A stretch of 64,000 nucleotides of DNA from Escarpia spicata (lineage: Eukaryota > Annelida > Polychaeta > Sabellida > Siboglinidae): positions 46,003,013-46,067,012 of the forward strand of contig OZ023213.1 of NCBI GenBank assembly GCA_963995525.1, read 5' to 3'. Below, one piece after another: positions 1-12,892 of the stretch. Position 1 is the stretch's first letter. The number at the start of each line of letters is the position of its first letter. The translations under genes were made by a program, and so were the position numbers. Below the pieces are notes generated by a model. That model searched no databases, had not been told where the DNA came from, and saw nothing but the letters and a program-made list of their open reading frames with translations.

Positions 1-1207
1 GATGAAAAACATTGTTAATCACTTAATGGCCTGTGAAATATTTGCAACTAGAGTATTTAAAAAAATACACTTGAGATCTAATTGTGCCCGATAGCAGGAC
101 AACTGTTTAAAATTAAATAATTTCTTAACGTTTTTTAAAGCTTCGATTCACAGCGACAATTACTAGGACAAGTGAACATTTTGGCGGACAAGTAGATTTC
201 AAAACTAACTTGTCTGGTGGACAAGTGAATTTTTTTTGCTTATTTCTATCGCTGCTGAGCAATAAGTAATACGTACAAATAGAGGCTGTTTCCAAATTGA
301 ATGTTTTGTTTACAATTTTGAACATTTTATAGGTGCAACTTTCAAATTATGAACACTCTTTTGGGTTTATTAAATGCAATTTAATGGGCAGTATACCTTC
401 AGCATATTCATTTTAATATTAAGATCATTGTACATATACAGTGTATATGTAAATGTTATAAATTAGGAATGGACAGTGTATATATTAACAATATTGAAAG
501 CTAGGGATAACTCACCATTTATAATCCCGTTGGTGACAATGTCACTGTTTTTATTTTGCAAATTAAAATTTTTTATATTCTTAATTTTTTTTTTTTTATA
601 ATATAAATGTATTCATTAATCAATTATGCTAGACATAATAATTTTTCTCTCCAGAAAATCAACATACAAATTGCTCCCTATCAAATGGCATCCGATACAT
701 GTCTGTAACCAGCTGTGCAATGGAAATTGTAATCTGGGCATCATCATTGTTGTAGACCTCAGGTATGGCCAGATTACAAAATTAAGGCATAAAAATTGCC
801 AAAAAGGTGTATATTACATATCTAAATCACCAAAAATGTATTTGTATGACACAGCTGTGGTTCATTCAGAGCCCACAAATGTGTACAGTACCTGTTTTAA
901 ACAATTTACAATTTAGTTTAAAAACAACATAAAGTCACAGTTCAAGCACAAGCCCTACATCGGGTGCACTGTGCCCATGGCATTCTCAATTAATTTCTGA
1001 CATTTTCATGGTGATTTCTAAATGTCATGTAACATTGAAGACTGTGAGATGTCTATGTTCTGGGATTTTTTAAAATGTCACATATATATATTCATTAGTG
1101 GAGCGACACCTAATATAATTAAATGTAGGATGTAATTATTACTACGAGCAGCTCTGATAGGGCAATAACATGTTTAAAAACCAGTTTTGCAGGTCCATAG
1201 TGACTGC
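1..1207. other. AT-rich non-coding stretch
   Basis: No gene, recognisable transposon or long repeat is visible on either strand. The open frames here lack family motifs and plausible splice partners. If the syntaxin gene at 26-31.7 kb continues to the left, this stretch lies in its second intron or beyond; that is inference. Confidence 0.5.
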
Positions 1208-1405
1208 CTTTATACCCTCTCTGTACCGCCATGTACCACCCCTGTACCATCTCAGTATTGTCCCTGTACCATTTGTGTACCACCTCTGTATCACTTCTGT
1301 ATCATCTCAGTACCACATCTGTACCGTCTCTGTATCACTTCAGTACCACATCTGTACCGTCTCTGTACCACTTCAGTACCACCTCAGTACCGGCTATGCA
1401 CCACC
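1208..1405. repeat. Minisatellite, period about 11 bp
   Basis: Degenerate tandem copies of a unit close to CTGTACCACTT or CAGTACCACAT run for roughly 200 bp, about 17 copies. The period is not a multiple of three, so all three plus frames stay open and spell Tyr-His-Leu-Cys-Thr-like repeats. These frames are a by-product of the repeat, not genes. Confidence 0.8.
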
Positions 1406-2769
1406 ACTTGATATTACATCTTCACGTCATGAAGTTTCAGACATAAGTGGGTACTACAAATACTATATCTGCACGATGGAGACAACATTCTATCTCACAA
1501 AGCATCACTTCAGTTCAATTTCATGCAAAGGCAATGCATTCTTGATCCAACAGCATGTTCTAAATTGTAAATATTCTAACACAAGCATTATAGATTTGAC
1601 CAGTCTATTAGTTCAGCTTGCATCAGTTTAGCCTGCAGTGTTTTGTTTGGGTCTGTTGCTAACGCGGTCATCTGGTACAATCAGAGTAGTTAACTTGCTC
1701 AGTAATTAGTCTGCGTGAACTTCTATACAGAAATATAGGTTTCGTTTTCTGGTTACATCATGCACTGGTTGGTACAGGATGGGATAGCTTCGCGACAGAA
1801 TGTTGGAAGTCCTGTAAAGTGAGAGTCACCCATCCTCCCTCGCCTCCCCTCGCCTCCCCTCGCCTCCCCTTGCCTCCCCGTACAGCCATTTCGCGACATG
1901 GCCAATTTTATTCATCCCACAAATCTGAATAATTTTATGGATAATGACATGCTGGTAATAAACTACACTGCACAAAAGTAATGACGCTGCTAAGTGTGAC
2001 TCCATCAAGAATGTAACAGCATCTGTTTTCTGCAAAATGAATGCCTACAGAGAGAAGACATGTGGGCATGGCATTGACATTTGGGCGGTTCTTGTATGTT
2101 GACCTTGGCATTTATCAATTATGTTCTTGCATGTAACGCAAAATGAAACTCTCCTACACAAAGTCACGCTATTCTCAGACAAACTATAATATATCATAAA
2201 GTTTGATGACACTTGAACATTAGGTTTTTGCGCAGTAGAAGATAGTTTACTAAACAGATGAGCTTGTGTGTTAAAAACATAATTCTAAAACCGAACAAAG
2301 TTATAGGGTATACCATAAAGGTATAAGGCATCCAGATTATGAATACACCTTAGTTGATATTAGTTTGGTTGTATCTTTTACCTTCAATATTTCAAGAAAC
2401 AATGTGCTGGATTGCTATCAGTATACTGCCAATAGTAGTCGCTACTTCTGATATCTACTGACCCTGGTGTGTGTATAAATCTCATGCTCGGAGCGCTGAT
2501 GTGACACTGGTCAGACTACTGAATACTCGAAGATCCTATCACACAGGTTGCTGTCCACGAATTATACCAACATTATGACAATTATTATATGTAATTATAA
2601 GTAAATAGGTTAGTTCAGAGAACTAAAAAATGAATGAAGTCATGGGGAATTACAGACCTGCCTACCCCAAAAACTTCCTGTCAGTAATCCATCTTCCCAT
2701 TTACACTGATTTTCAGGAATATAGACTTCCTGTCAGTAATTGTTCAGAACCGTGTCAGATATTGTCACC
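1406..2769. other. Non-coding stretch with a short GC-rich repeat
   Basis: No gene seen. At about 1833-1880 there are five imperfect copies of a 10-bp unit (CCTCGCCTCC), a small pyrimidine-rich tandem repeat. The remainder is unremarkable AT-rich sequence. Confidence 0.5.
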
Positions 2770-2965
2770 GGGGGTGGGGTGGGGTAGCGATGGCAAAACT
2801 ATTACGTTACGTTGTCATCGACATCGTCTAGACTCTAGTGTACTCAACTCTAGTATATAAGCCTATCCCTGTATTATAGCCTGATAGACGTAGATGGGGG
2901 GGGGGGGGGTAGCGATGGCAAAACCATTACATTACGCTGTCATCGACATCAACTAGACTCTAGTG
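2770..2965. repeat. Imperfect direct duplication with G-runs
   Basis: Two copies of a segment of about 70 bp, starting near 2775 and 2898, share GGGGTAGCGATGGCAAAAC, then TTACG/TTACATTACG, GTCATCGACATC and CTAGACTCTAGTG. Each copy begins with a G-rich run; the second has twelve or more consecutive G. This is a local duplication of about 130 bp spacing. Confidence 0.7.
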
Positions 2966-3385
2966 ACTGTATGATAGGCTGTAAATGATAGACTAAATTC
3001 CTCAATAAATACACTAACTTAGTCTTAGTACAGTCAGTTGGCCTCTAATACTACAAGTACAACACTCACAAATTTTTTTGCATTACACGTTTCTTTTTGG
3101 TTGGCGGTGGCGTCGTTTCGCTGTCAGCCATCATTTCGTGCCGCATGACTTCGTTTTGTTTGATCGCGGAAATGCGAATTTGTCATAACGCCGTTTCCTA
3201 TTGGTTAGATTACGACCAGACTCTAATTTGAGTGATTGGCGAACATGGTGACAGTCCGTAATATTTTCATCCCTCGCCGTAATACCGTAATTTGAGGTGA
3301 CTTTCCGGAATGATTCCGGATAATCCGGAACGGTAGGCAGGTCTGGAATTAACATGAGAAACACCTGAAAATTAAGGTAGTTGTG

Positions 3386-3575
3386 AGCAGACTGAGATGG
3401 ACAGGACACAAACTGAGAATGAATGAGAGATTAACAAAGAGGGCACAGAAAACAGATGAAGGTGACAGAAGAATAGGAAGACTGAAATATTAACTATGGA
3501 AGATCTGGACAGGGCAGCAGTGAACAGCCAAGACTGGGAGAGAAAAGTGGAGAGTAGCAATGGATCATGATCTAT
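3386..3575 (+). mobile_element. LINE C-terminal fragment
   Basis: A plus-strand reading gives LRWTGHKLRMNERLTKRAQK, then GDRRIGRLK and, after a frameshift, EDLDRAAVNSQDW. This matches the basic tail following reverse transcriptase in APE-type non-LTR retrotransposons, where an RW-x-GH motif, a GRP/GRL segment and a D-W-E/R-K segment recur. The copy is short, frameshifted and lacks the reverse transcriptase core, so it is a dead 5'-truncated remnant. Clade not assigned. Confidence 0.6.
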
Positions 3576-4216
3576 AGGTGGAAACGATTTATCAATACGG
3601 CAGAGAAGATAAAGTGATATGGCTCCCACACTGCAAGGGATTGTGGGGGTTGGTGGAAATAGATAGCAGTATATCAAATGCAATTGAACAGAAAGAGAAG
3701 GTGAGGCAGAGTGAGCCTATGCAGAGTGGCATTAGTATGGCATATGTTCTTCTAAGCATGTGTTTACGGTAAGAGAACAGCGTTGACCCAGACAAGAGAG
3801 TCCTGTCTGTCACGATACTGTCACTCGGTAATCATATGCAGCAGTGATGTGACATTCCCTTGAGGACACAGACTGAATGCTCCAAGTAGCTATGACACGA
3901 ACTTGTCATGTCAAAGGTTGACACGCAATAGCGTCATCACCAAAACGTCTTCTTAACGAAAAATCACACCAAACAGCTTCAAGTTGTTATAAATATATAT
4001 ATGCTTGGATCGACAATGTAACTTTAGGGATCTCACATAAATGTAAACCCGGGAACTCGTAAGTAACACTAAACATGCCTGGTCAAGCTAAGTGGCCGTT
4101 TGTAGGGGGGATTGATTTTCTGACTCGATCCCTGACTTTAATCACACAATGTGGACTTTATGGATGGTGAAAATCAATAGAAGCTGCCGAGTGCTCCTTG
4201 GCTGGCAATGGACACA
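3576..4216. other. Non-coding stretch
   Basis: No gene or clear repeat recognised between the LINE fragment and the 20-bp minisatellite. Confidence 0.4.
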
Positions 4217-5075
4217 CTCGGGGCTCAGTCACACTCTCTCTGATACGTCCATGCTCACTCTCTGATACGTCATCCCATTCACTCTGATACGTCATCCCAT
4301 TCACTCTGATATATATACACACACACTCTTATATGTCCACACACTCTCCCTGATACGTCCACACTCTCCCTGATACGTCCACGCTAACTCTCTGATACAT
4401 CCACACACTCTCTGATATGTCCTTGCTCACTCTTTGATACATCCACACACTCTGATATGTCCACAAACACTCTCTGATATGCCAACAAACTCTGATACAT
4501 CCAATCACACTCTCTGATATGCCCACACAATCTCTGATACATCCACCCTCACTCTCACTCTGATATGACGCACGCACTCTCTGATACGTCCACCCACACA
4601 CACTGACATATCCATACACTTTCTGATATGACCACCCACTCTCCGATACGTCTATGGTCACTCTCTGATATGTCCACACACACTCTTTGATATGTCCGCA
4701 CACTCTGATACGTCCACCCAGTCACAGTCTGATATGTACACACGTTCTCTCTCTCTCTCATATGTCTACACACTGTCTGATACGTCCACACCCTCTGATA
4801 TGTCCACACACTGTCTGATATGTGCACCACACACTCTGATATATCCACACACTCTCTGATATATCCACACACTCTCTGATATGTCCACACACTCTCTGAT
4901 ATATCCACTCACTCTCTGATACATCCACATACTTTCTGATATGTTCACACACCCTCTGATATGTCCACCCACACTCTCTGATACATCCAACCATACTCTC
5001 TGATATGTCCACACACACACACTCTGATACATCCACTTGCACTCTCTGATACGCCCACACATACTCTCTGGTGTC
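4217..5075. repeat. Minisatellite, 20-bp unit, about 40 copies
   Basis: The unit is CTCTCTGATATGTCCACACA with many single-base variants and some shortened copies. Twenty is not a multiple of three, so long open frames appear in all three minus frames, spelling D-I-S-E-S / Y-Q-R-V / I-R-E-C repeats. They have no initiation context, splice context or domain and are artefacts of the array. Confidence 0.9.
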
Positions 5076-5369
5076 TACCACAGCTGGCAGGTCTAGTAGT
5101 TAATCTTCCAACGATGACCAAGTTACCAAACATCACAGGCGAATAGTCCAAGTGAATGTTCAGAGAACGAGGGTAGTGAATCTTGGCACCTGGAGGAGAT
5201 ATTTTTACAGTGTGTCCAGGTTAGAGTATTAACATACAGACATGAATCATGGCTTTTATTTATATATCACACAAACATTATGCTCCCTCCATTTGAGCAT
5301 AGAAAATAACCAATCTGTAGGATATTACCCAGAAGTCAGGGCCTGCTTACTTAAAAAGATTGGCACCCA
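5076..5369. other. Spacer between minisatellite and LINE
   Basis: Nothing recognised. Confidence 0.4.
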
Positions 5370-5860
5370 GATAATTAACTCTAGATGGCAGGTGGACAAG
5401 GAAGCCTTTTGGTTTATCGAGAGTCCAACCCTTTTTATCTATTTGTATCCCACCCTTCTGAGGTACGTGTCAACTTTATTTTTAAACATATTCACGCTAC
5501 TACTTGTTAAATCTTGTTAAATCTACTAACACCCACACAATCAGCAGATAATCTGTTGCAATCATTTACAGTCCTTTGTGAAAATGAGAACTTTCTTATA
5601 TCTAACCTACACTGTACCTTTACTAATGTAACTTCATGTCCTCTGGTCTTACTATCTTTATTAACTAAGAAAAAAATATTTCTATCAAAAAAAACAAATT
5701 TCATCACCATTCAATATTTTAAACACTTCTATCTGATCTCCTCTCAATCTCCTGGTCTCTAGAGTAGGCAAACCACATTCTTTTAGACATATTTCATAAC
5801 TAAGATCCCTCAGTTTTGGTATCATTATAGTCGTTCTCCTCTGTACTTTTTCTATGTATA
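5370..5860 (-). mobile_element. CR1/L2-like LINE, C-terminal end
   Basis: The minus strand reads QRRTTIMIPKLRDLSYEICL followed by KECGLPTLETRRLRGDQIEV and FKILNGDE, the conserved end of the ORF2 protein in CR1/L2-like LINEs (L-G-L-P-x-L-E-x-R-R-L-R-G-D-x-I-E-V-x-K-I). After one frameshift or stop it continues as NKDSKTRGHEVTLVKVQCRL and an RKFSFSQR-T-V-x-D-x-N-R-L segment. A second copy of the same end lies at about 59450-59720 inside BUD23. Both are broken. Confidence 0.75.
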
Positions 5861-6379
5861 TTCTTATGAATATGAAGAATTTGTAGATTTACGTGAGTTA
5901 CTTGAGGTTGCTGCCTCTAAGGTAGATTGGCAGATGTCAACATTTAGGGCTACACTGAGATAATGTATCCTCGCCTGCAGTCACTGATAGAGAGACAAGT
6001 CAAGTATTTGCGAGATCCTTGATCTCGTCACATTCTATACACTGTCCTTCATGTATAGAACACTTGTCTCAATCGACAGATTGAGCACATCTCTACATCA
6101 AAGAATACCTATAGATCAATAACCCACCATCAGGGAGTTGTTTTCCTAGCATCCAGAACTTGTGCAGTGATTAAACTTCTATGGTTCTCACTTCATAACT
6201 TGTAGATTCAGTCTGAGTTCTTGGTAATTTTATAAAAGTTGGATACAACTTGTCGAACATCTCACATGTGGGAAGGAGGCTGGAAATATGTGTGTCTGGG
6301 TGAGACTATAAACATTACACACATTCTACCTGGTTCCTATTTGGAAATAAGATCTAATCTCAAATATGTAAGCCAGGAC

Positions 6380-6690
6380 AGAGACATTCATTCTCTTCAT
6401 ACTCCTTCACCCATGATCCGTGTCACTGAATCTCTTCCAAACTCATCATCAGTTGTCTCCATTTATTGCAATCCTATGACACTTCCCCACCTTTGGCTGT
6501 TAACCGTGCACCGTTCACCTCTGCTCTTTCGAGCTATCTCTTAACACCATCTCTCAATCATAATCTTGGTCTTCCTTTTCTTCTTTGACCACCTTCTTCT
6601 GTTTTCTATGCACTCTTTGCCAATCTCTCCTCTCTCATTCTCTGCCTGTAGCCACCCACCCACCTCAGTCTGCTCCCAGCTACCTCATCT
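6380..6690 (-). mobile_element. LINE tail fragment
   Basis: On the minus strand a frame with several stops gives KGRPRL, ...DGVKR, LERAEVNGARLTAKGG and DCNKWR, the pattern of a basic LINE C-terminus. Heavily decayed and without the reverse transcriptase core. The stretch 5861-6379 to its left shows nothing recognisable. Confidence 0.5.
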
Positions 6691-6725
6691 CTAATAACTC
6701 CATTTTTGTATAATGAAACATATTA

Positions 6726-7212
6726 ATGAATGAACAGGCTGAGGGAGAGATGAATGAACAGACAGAGAGACAGATGAATGAAAAGACGAATGAACAGACA
6801 GAGAAACAGATGAATGAACAGACAGAGGGGCAGATGAATGAACAGACAAAGAGACAGAAGAATGAACAGACACAGGGTCAGATGAATGAACAGACAGAGG
6901 GACAGACGAATGAACAGACAGAGGGACAGATGAATTAACAGACAGAGGGACAGACGAATGAACAGACAGAGGGACAGACGAATGAACAGACACAGGGGCA
7001 GGTGAATGAACAGACAGAGGGGCAGATGAATGAACAGAGAGAGGGGCAGATGAATGAACAGACAGAGGGACAGGTGAATGAATAGACAGAGGGACAGGTG
7101 AATGAATAGACAGAGGGGCAGATGAATGAACAGACAGAGGGACAGGTGAATGAACAGACAGAGGGAGAGATGAATGAACAGACAGAGGGACAGAAGAATG
7201 AACAGACAGAGT
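6726..7212. repeat. Minisatellite, 24-bp unit, about 20 copies
   Basis: Plus-strand unit is ATGAATGAACAGACAGAGGG followed by ACAG. Because 24 is divisible by three, the array stays open on both strands: MNEQTEGQ repeats forward; CSFICPSV, CLFIHLSL and SVHSSVPL repeats in reverse. Variation between units is at the nucleotide level with no codon bias favouring either strand, so I regard none of these frames as a gene. Confidence 0.9.
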
Positions 7213-9436
7213 GAATCAATGATCAAACAAACACATGTATTCTTAAAACAATATCTACATTTGACCCAGGAAATCAACCCCCATCAGGAATCCTAAATAA
7301 CTTGAATACCAAATATGGTCTGTGAGTATGATACCGGGTTGTGTACATACAACATATCGAGGCACATTATAATCGAGTTGCATTATAGCACTGGCATATT
7401 CCCAAATCTCTCAGACGTCCACCAAGGGAGCCACTAACCAAACAGCAGTCGATACACCAGCAGCAATGCATATATGTGCAGATTATTAATTAGTTTTCCC
7501 TTTTTCACAGCCAAGTCGTTTGCTCCAGTGCGTAACGCTAATTGCACAATTAATATAGCATATTAAAACACCCATCAGATAACATTGTGAAGTTGGCAAA
7601 AACATGGTAATAGTATTTATTTTGAAGTATTTTATACATTTCTTTACAATTGTATAATACCTGTCACTGATTAATTTACCATTTCACATGTCGGTAACCA
7701 ATTCCAACTTTTCACATCTCGAGTGGTTAGGTTTTCTTCGATTTACCCGACTGCATCAGACACTATTTAAATGCTGCAACTTTTATTTCAAGGTACTCTG
7801 AGCTATTGTGGCAACAGAATTCAGTCCGAATGGCTTAATCCTGTCTAATGGTATCGACTGCCACTAATTCACAAGAACAATACTCCATCAGTAGAAATGG
7901 TCAGCATTATTGCATCGATGACAAAATTGCCAGAAATGGATTGCCAATGAAATGGTGAATGTCTTGTTGTCAAGCAACCCCTGAATGTGTGTATGAATGA
8001 CACTTGCAATTGACATGTGACCAAGCCACAGTGATGAACTGTGATGAACCAGCTGGTGACAAAACACAAACACTGCAATAACACCAACACTAGTTGACTA
8101 ACTACACAACAGTCAGCCAACTGTCAGCAGACATGTGTAGAAAGTGACTTCACTCCTTTTCAGCTTAAAACGATTAATAAATTCCTACATAACCATATTC
8201 AAACCTGCTAAACGATGCAAATACATTCACTACGATACAGCCTTAACCACAATATGACATTTTTAATAAAACATTTAACCCACATTAAACTATTAAAGGT
8301 GCGTTAAACAAACCAGGTTGGGAACATTTGCTTGGCTCAGTTTACAGACCATTTGTTTACAGTCAATGTTGATGTGACAATAGGTAGCTGAAGTAGGTCA
8401 CATTTTCAAGGGCGGTGTGTTACCTTAGTAAACATTAAATTATCAATTAGAATGTGTAATCACAGCTTCCAAGAAACAAAGATGACGGAACCCCGGTGCC
8501 AGTTTCATATATGCATGTTGTTGTTATACAAGACCTACAAATATAACAGGAAGACAAATTGTTTTATTGCTGCATCACACATGACATTTAAAATGGCAGA
8601 GAGTGGCACTGCATGATGGGTACTTACAGTATATATATATATATGTTTATATATAGACAACATGTAACTATTCTTTGTGGCGCCAACTGTAACATCATTA
8701 CTCATTATGGTATAACACGACTCCAAGCAAGTACCAGGTACATATTATGATACCATTTATTACATAAAAAATACCACATGACATTTTGTGTTTCATCATA
8801 TTTCAAGTAGATCTACAACTTTGGTTGTGTTGGTCGTCTGTTCTAGTCTAGCGCATATCAACATGAGGGTAAGGTTAGGGGTGGTCTCACAGGTTTGCAG
8901 AGTCCAATACATATAGCGATAGTGTTATGCATTAATATATGTTCCACTCATCAGGTGGCACCAGGGGCTTAGCCAGAGACCCATCTACCCATCTTCAAGA
9001 TGGGTAATTACAAGTGATAAGATAAGGTAGAATTTAGAGTGGGCAGCTGGCCACTTGATTAAACTAATATTTCCAAATCTTGTGGCACACATTTATGAAT
9101 GTCATTGGCACAACTGGTAGTGAAACAAATCGACTGGATCAGTATTAATGAAATAAATGTCTAAAATGACAGATTTGTCATTGAAAAACTAAACTGGGCA
9201 ATAATTGCTGTGACTGACGTGAATGGGTTCCAAGCAAGCCATTCGCGTGCTAAAAGGCACACTTTGATTAATTTAACACCGGCAAAAAATTACTTCTAGC
9301 TAAGGGCCTGGGTGGTATCACAAATTTTCCTAGCAATATATGGTGACAACAAACCTACCACCCACCCATACATACAGCTATACTTGTTTGAACTGCAAAT
9401 TTTTGAGACCAACCCTAAGTCTCTAACTGCCCTCTA
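7213..9436. other. Non-coding stretch
   Basis: About 2.2 kb with no gene recognised. A short (TA)n tract lies at about 8631-8645. Isolated open frames at 7869-8120 and 8535-8726 (minus) lack motifs and splice context. Confidence 0.45.
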
Positions 9437-9765
9437 ATTCAACTGACTCCACACACAACTAAGGTAAGTTCTCAGGACTGCTCAAAGCACTTTACACTTT
9501 ACTCCCTGCAGACCTGTTCAATGAAACACCATCTAGACTTCTCTGCGAAGCATCCAGCCATGCTGCAATTAATGCGCGAAGACTATTCGTACATAAATAT
9601 CTACCACTGTCTATAGCCAGGTACTCATTCATACAGCTGAGTGAACTGGAGCAATGTATAGTGAACGAACCTGCCCAAGGTTCGACACCGCCGCACAGGA
9701 TTCGAACCCGGGTTCTATCGGTTGAGAGTCCGAAGATTTAGCCACTGCACCACGGCGCTACACTA
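9437..9765 (-). mobile_element. tRNA-derived SINE
   Basis: Reading the minus strand from 9765, an A-box-like GTGGTGCAGTGGCTAAAT (about 9738-9755) is followed by a B-box GGGTTCGAATCC (about 9698-9710): an internal pol III promoter. The body then runs about 250 bp to a 3' part containing GTAAAGTGCTTTGAGCAGTC, a motif common to animal SINE tails. A second copy at 60205-61155 is split by a LINE. Not a functional tRNA: no cloverleaf closes at the acceptor stem. Confidence 0.8.
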
Positions 9766-10743
9766 AGTAGCGATGTCACTGTCTGTCCATCAACATAGTA
9801 ACCTTAGTCTACTGATGTGGCCATGTCGTAACGACATCATTTTGTCGATGTAGTGACATCACTCTGTCAAAGAAGACCTAGTGGTCGAAATACTCATAAA
9901 AATACAAACGCATCTTGAGATGTAATTACCACAACAAATATCACATCTCTAGAAACCAGAATGTCAATCTTTAAAAGGAAAGCTAAGTTTGTTTTTGTAA
10001 ATGCAAACAATAAAAAAGAAAACATGCAAAATGGGAGTTTTCATGAACTGAGTGGAATTATTTGCTTCTGAATTCTGGATAATAGTTCCTGGATTTGAAA
10101 AGGTTATGCAAGACCGACTCCAAGGAAGACATTTATTGTGAACAACTTCTATGCAACATATTATGTCCTCAATACAACTCAAAGATGATGACAGTAAGAC
10201 TATAGCTTGGCATTATATAGTAACACTGCAGCAATCCATCGGCATTGTGTAATCTCTCTGATCGCAAAGCGGCTTAAATCAGAAACTATTGAACTCAGAA
10301 TCAATTTATTTGACCTATAAATATGATACATAATATAAATACAATGATAACATAAGTAATAGATAAGGTCGGAAGACTCCCCCATTAAGATATATATGAT
10401 ATCACTAGCACAGGAGCCACCCCATAAATATAAACAACAACAACATTTACATGACACCAGAATCAGAATAGCATTGTTTTATAGCTGATAATTACTCAAT
10501 GTATCAACATACATACATAATACAAGGACTGATTATGTACTCATGTACACATTGACGTACATATGAATACTTAAGTATACATTTCAATACATATCACAAA
10601 TTACAAATAAAGCAATTGTGAATACGACAAATGGATTCATAAGTTAAAATAAAAAAGTTTTTTGTGTATGCTGAAAAACCATATAGATTGTGGGTGTAAA
10701 TTGTTATTTATGATAATACTTTATGTATTGTTAACTGTCTCTA
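9766..10743. other. AT-rich non-coding stretch
   Basis: No gene or transposon recognised. Around 10500-10600 there is a cluster of ACATAC/GTACAT-type short palindromic words without a fixed period. Confidence 0.4.
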
Positions 10744-11570
10744 CTATGTTGTGTTTAATGCATTTTTTGGCATATATTCATGTTTGAATCTGGACATATA
10801 CAGATTATTTCTTTCACTTGTGCAGTGCTGACGAATATCATAGATGTGTGTTTTTGGAAAAACATTGAAGTAGTAGGGTAAAAGAGTGTTGATTAATTTA
10901 TTGTAAACATTTAATTGTTGGATTTTATCAATGTTATCCAACTTTAGCAACTGAAGTCTTTTAAAACTAGGACTTGTGTGAGCATCATATTTACTTAAGG
11001 ATATTATTCGTATTGCTTTTATCTGTAATTTGAAAATTCGATGTGCCTGATGACCCGATAAAAGTATGCCATAATTAATATGAGGGAGAATAAGAGCATT
11101 GTACATAATATATATTGTATTAGGTGGTAAAAAGTGTTTAAGTTTATTTAGTATGTTTTATTGTTTTATATATTTTATTTGCTATTTTGTTTGTATGGTT
11201 ATTTATTGCCTAAAAAATTGAAATCATTTACACATTCAATGTATGCCCCATCTATTTGTAACACAGGGTATTCTACGTTCTTTTGAGGCATATGAAAAAT
11301 CAAGAATTTTAGTCTTTTTGCCATTTAGTGACAGTTTATTAGCTTTCAACCAATTGCTAATCTCTGTTAGTTCTTTGTTAATATTTTCACTTTGCATTTG
11401 GCCTTCTGAATCGCAAAATGTATTTAGTGTACTAGTAAGGGTGGTGTTGTCAGTGGCCCTAAAATTGAACTTTGAGGTATTGAACCTTGAGGTATTGAAC
11501 CTTATTGATGGGTATCTTTTTCTTGCTGTCCAATGCCAGGGTAACGCAACTAGTCTTTTATTAAAAAAAC
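10744..11570 (-). mobile_element. Jockey/CR1-type LINE, RT C-terminal half, broken
   Basis: The minus strand gives, from the right: an RT motif C remnant RATDNTTLTSTLNT at about 11420-11455 (normal form F/Y-A-D-D-T), then NKELTEISNWLKANKLSLNG and KKTKILDF, a frameshift into YPVLQIDGAYIECVNDFNFL, then a frame with MYNALILPHINYGILLSGHQ, KAIRIISLSKYDAHTSPSFK and LPYYFNVF. This is the thumb and post-RT region of a non-LTR retrotransposon. The catalytic A-D-D is mutated to T-D-N and there are at least two frame breaks, so the copy is dead. A CTAG-T Helitron-like 3' end lies at about 11550-11554 and a TA-flanked transposon starts at 11576, both inserted against it. Confidence 0.75.
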
Positions 11571-11575
11571 ATGTA

Positions 11576-12892
11576 CAGTGGAACCTCACTATTAAGGTCA
11601 CCTTTGGTACTGGATAAAAATGACCTGAACAGCAAGGTGGCCGTATTAGGCCTAAATAAAATATAGTTGAGTTTCCTATAATATTGATTTTTAAACTAGG
11701 GTAGGTAGGTAGGAAAACATTTTACTGCAGAAAAATAGGGTAGGCAGACCTATTGTAATATTTTATTTTCATCAGTGTATAAACATTTTCCGGCAGTCTA
11801 TAAAAGGGCATATGTTATAACTTGCACTGCTGGGGTTAATATGAAATGGACACATTTGAATGGCAAGTACTGTTATATGTGATAAAGAAAACACAGTCGT
11901 CATGCTAAAAATACACTTATTTTATTATTTGAACATGAAATTCAATGCTTCTAGTTAAACCATACAACCCACCGTTTACTTTAATAGGAGCAAAACAAGC
12001 TGTAACACATTGCACATTTAAATGGTCTTTCATCAATGTGAGTTACAGAATAAGGAATTGTACATTTAAATGGTCTTTCATCAATGTGAGTTACAGTTGA
12101 ACAAAAGCAACCGAATCAAATCCGTCATATCTTTTAAAATAAAATGACATTAGATTTATAAACATTTATAAACACTTAAATCAAATCAAGCCTAAGGCTA
12201 TCTACTTTGAGGTATGGGCAATTAAAGTAATGTGACAGCCAAAATTGACAATAATTTTTATTAAAAAAATCAATCCCACAGGTCATGGACAATGCAAGCT
12301 CAGTCACTAATTATTTTTGTTCAATCATTTTAGCTAGCACGTATATGACGCCATCCAACAGAATCTGTTAGAATTATGAAACCCAGACTATATCACTTTG
12401 AGCCAGCGTAACCTACGCTGGTGTTATTCCTTCGAGTTTTGTGTTCGAAACCGGAATCTGTACACTTATGTGTGTTCTAATGATGTGACATTTCGCAATG
12501 ATTTGCCTTGTGCATTCCAAAAGGTCAATTCTTGTTATTTTTCAGGACTTTTGCAATGATTATCTGTATTTTTTATCGTGTTGAATGATGGTTGTAACAG
12601 TCTTTTGCCGGAATATAATATCATGTTAAAAGAACAGTTTTTGGTCAGAGGCAAGAGTCGAGGGTCGGCATCATACAATTTTTTACTTTTGTTCTTGAAA
12701 AAATGCATAGGGTCACATGGAAATACTAGGGATGGTCGGGTTACTAGAAACAAAGGTATTATTTTATTTGGCCTTAGTGGGACTAATATCTTACACTTTA
12801 CTGTATGTGGCAATAATCTGGGACTGTTCTAGGATGACCTTAATAGCGAAGTGGCTGTATCACCAAGGTGACCGTAAAGCGAGATTCCACTG
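11576..12892. mobile_element. TA-flanked DNA transposon with terminal inverted repeats, 1317 bp
   Basis: The left end CAGTGGAACCTCACTATTAA and then GGTCACC is matched, reversed, by the right end, which reads CAGTGGAATCTCGCTTTACG and then GGTCACC on the other strand. Both ends are flanked by TA (11574-11575 and 12893-12894), the target duplication of Tc1/mariner-type elements. No complete transposase is present. A minus frame at 12535-12813 containing DPMHFFKNKSKKL may be a transposase scrap but I cannot assign it. A 47-48 bp internal direct repeat (copies from about 12014 and 12062) is also present. A short relative sits in the DNAJC30 intron (45132-45329). Confidence 0.75.

Noticed and set aside
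1170..1631. 153-codon plus frame
   Set aside because: Most of it is the 11-bp minisatellite; the remainder has no motif.
4329..5081. Overlapping minus frames of 94-124 codons
   Set aside because: All come from the 20-bp minisatellite; the same peptide words appear in all three frames.
6723..7277. Long open frames on both strands (up to 184 codons)
   Set aside because: They are the 24-bp minisatellite, which is open in several frames because its unit is a multiple of three without stops. No domain, start context or splice partner.
9690..9765. Functional tRNA gene
   Set aside because: A and B boxes are present but the sequence continues into a SINE body and does not close as a cloverleaf.
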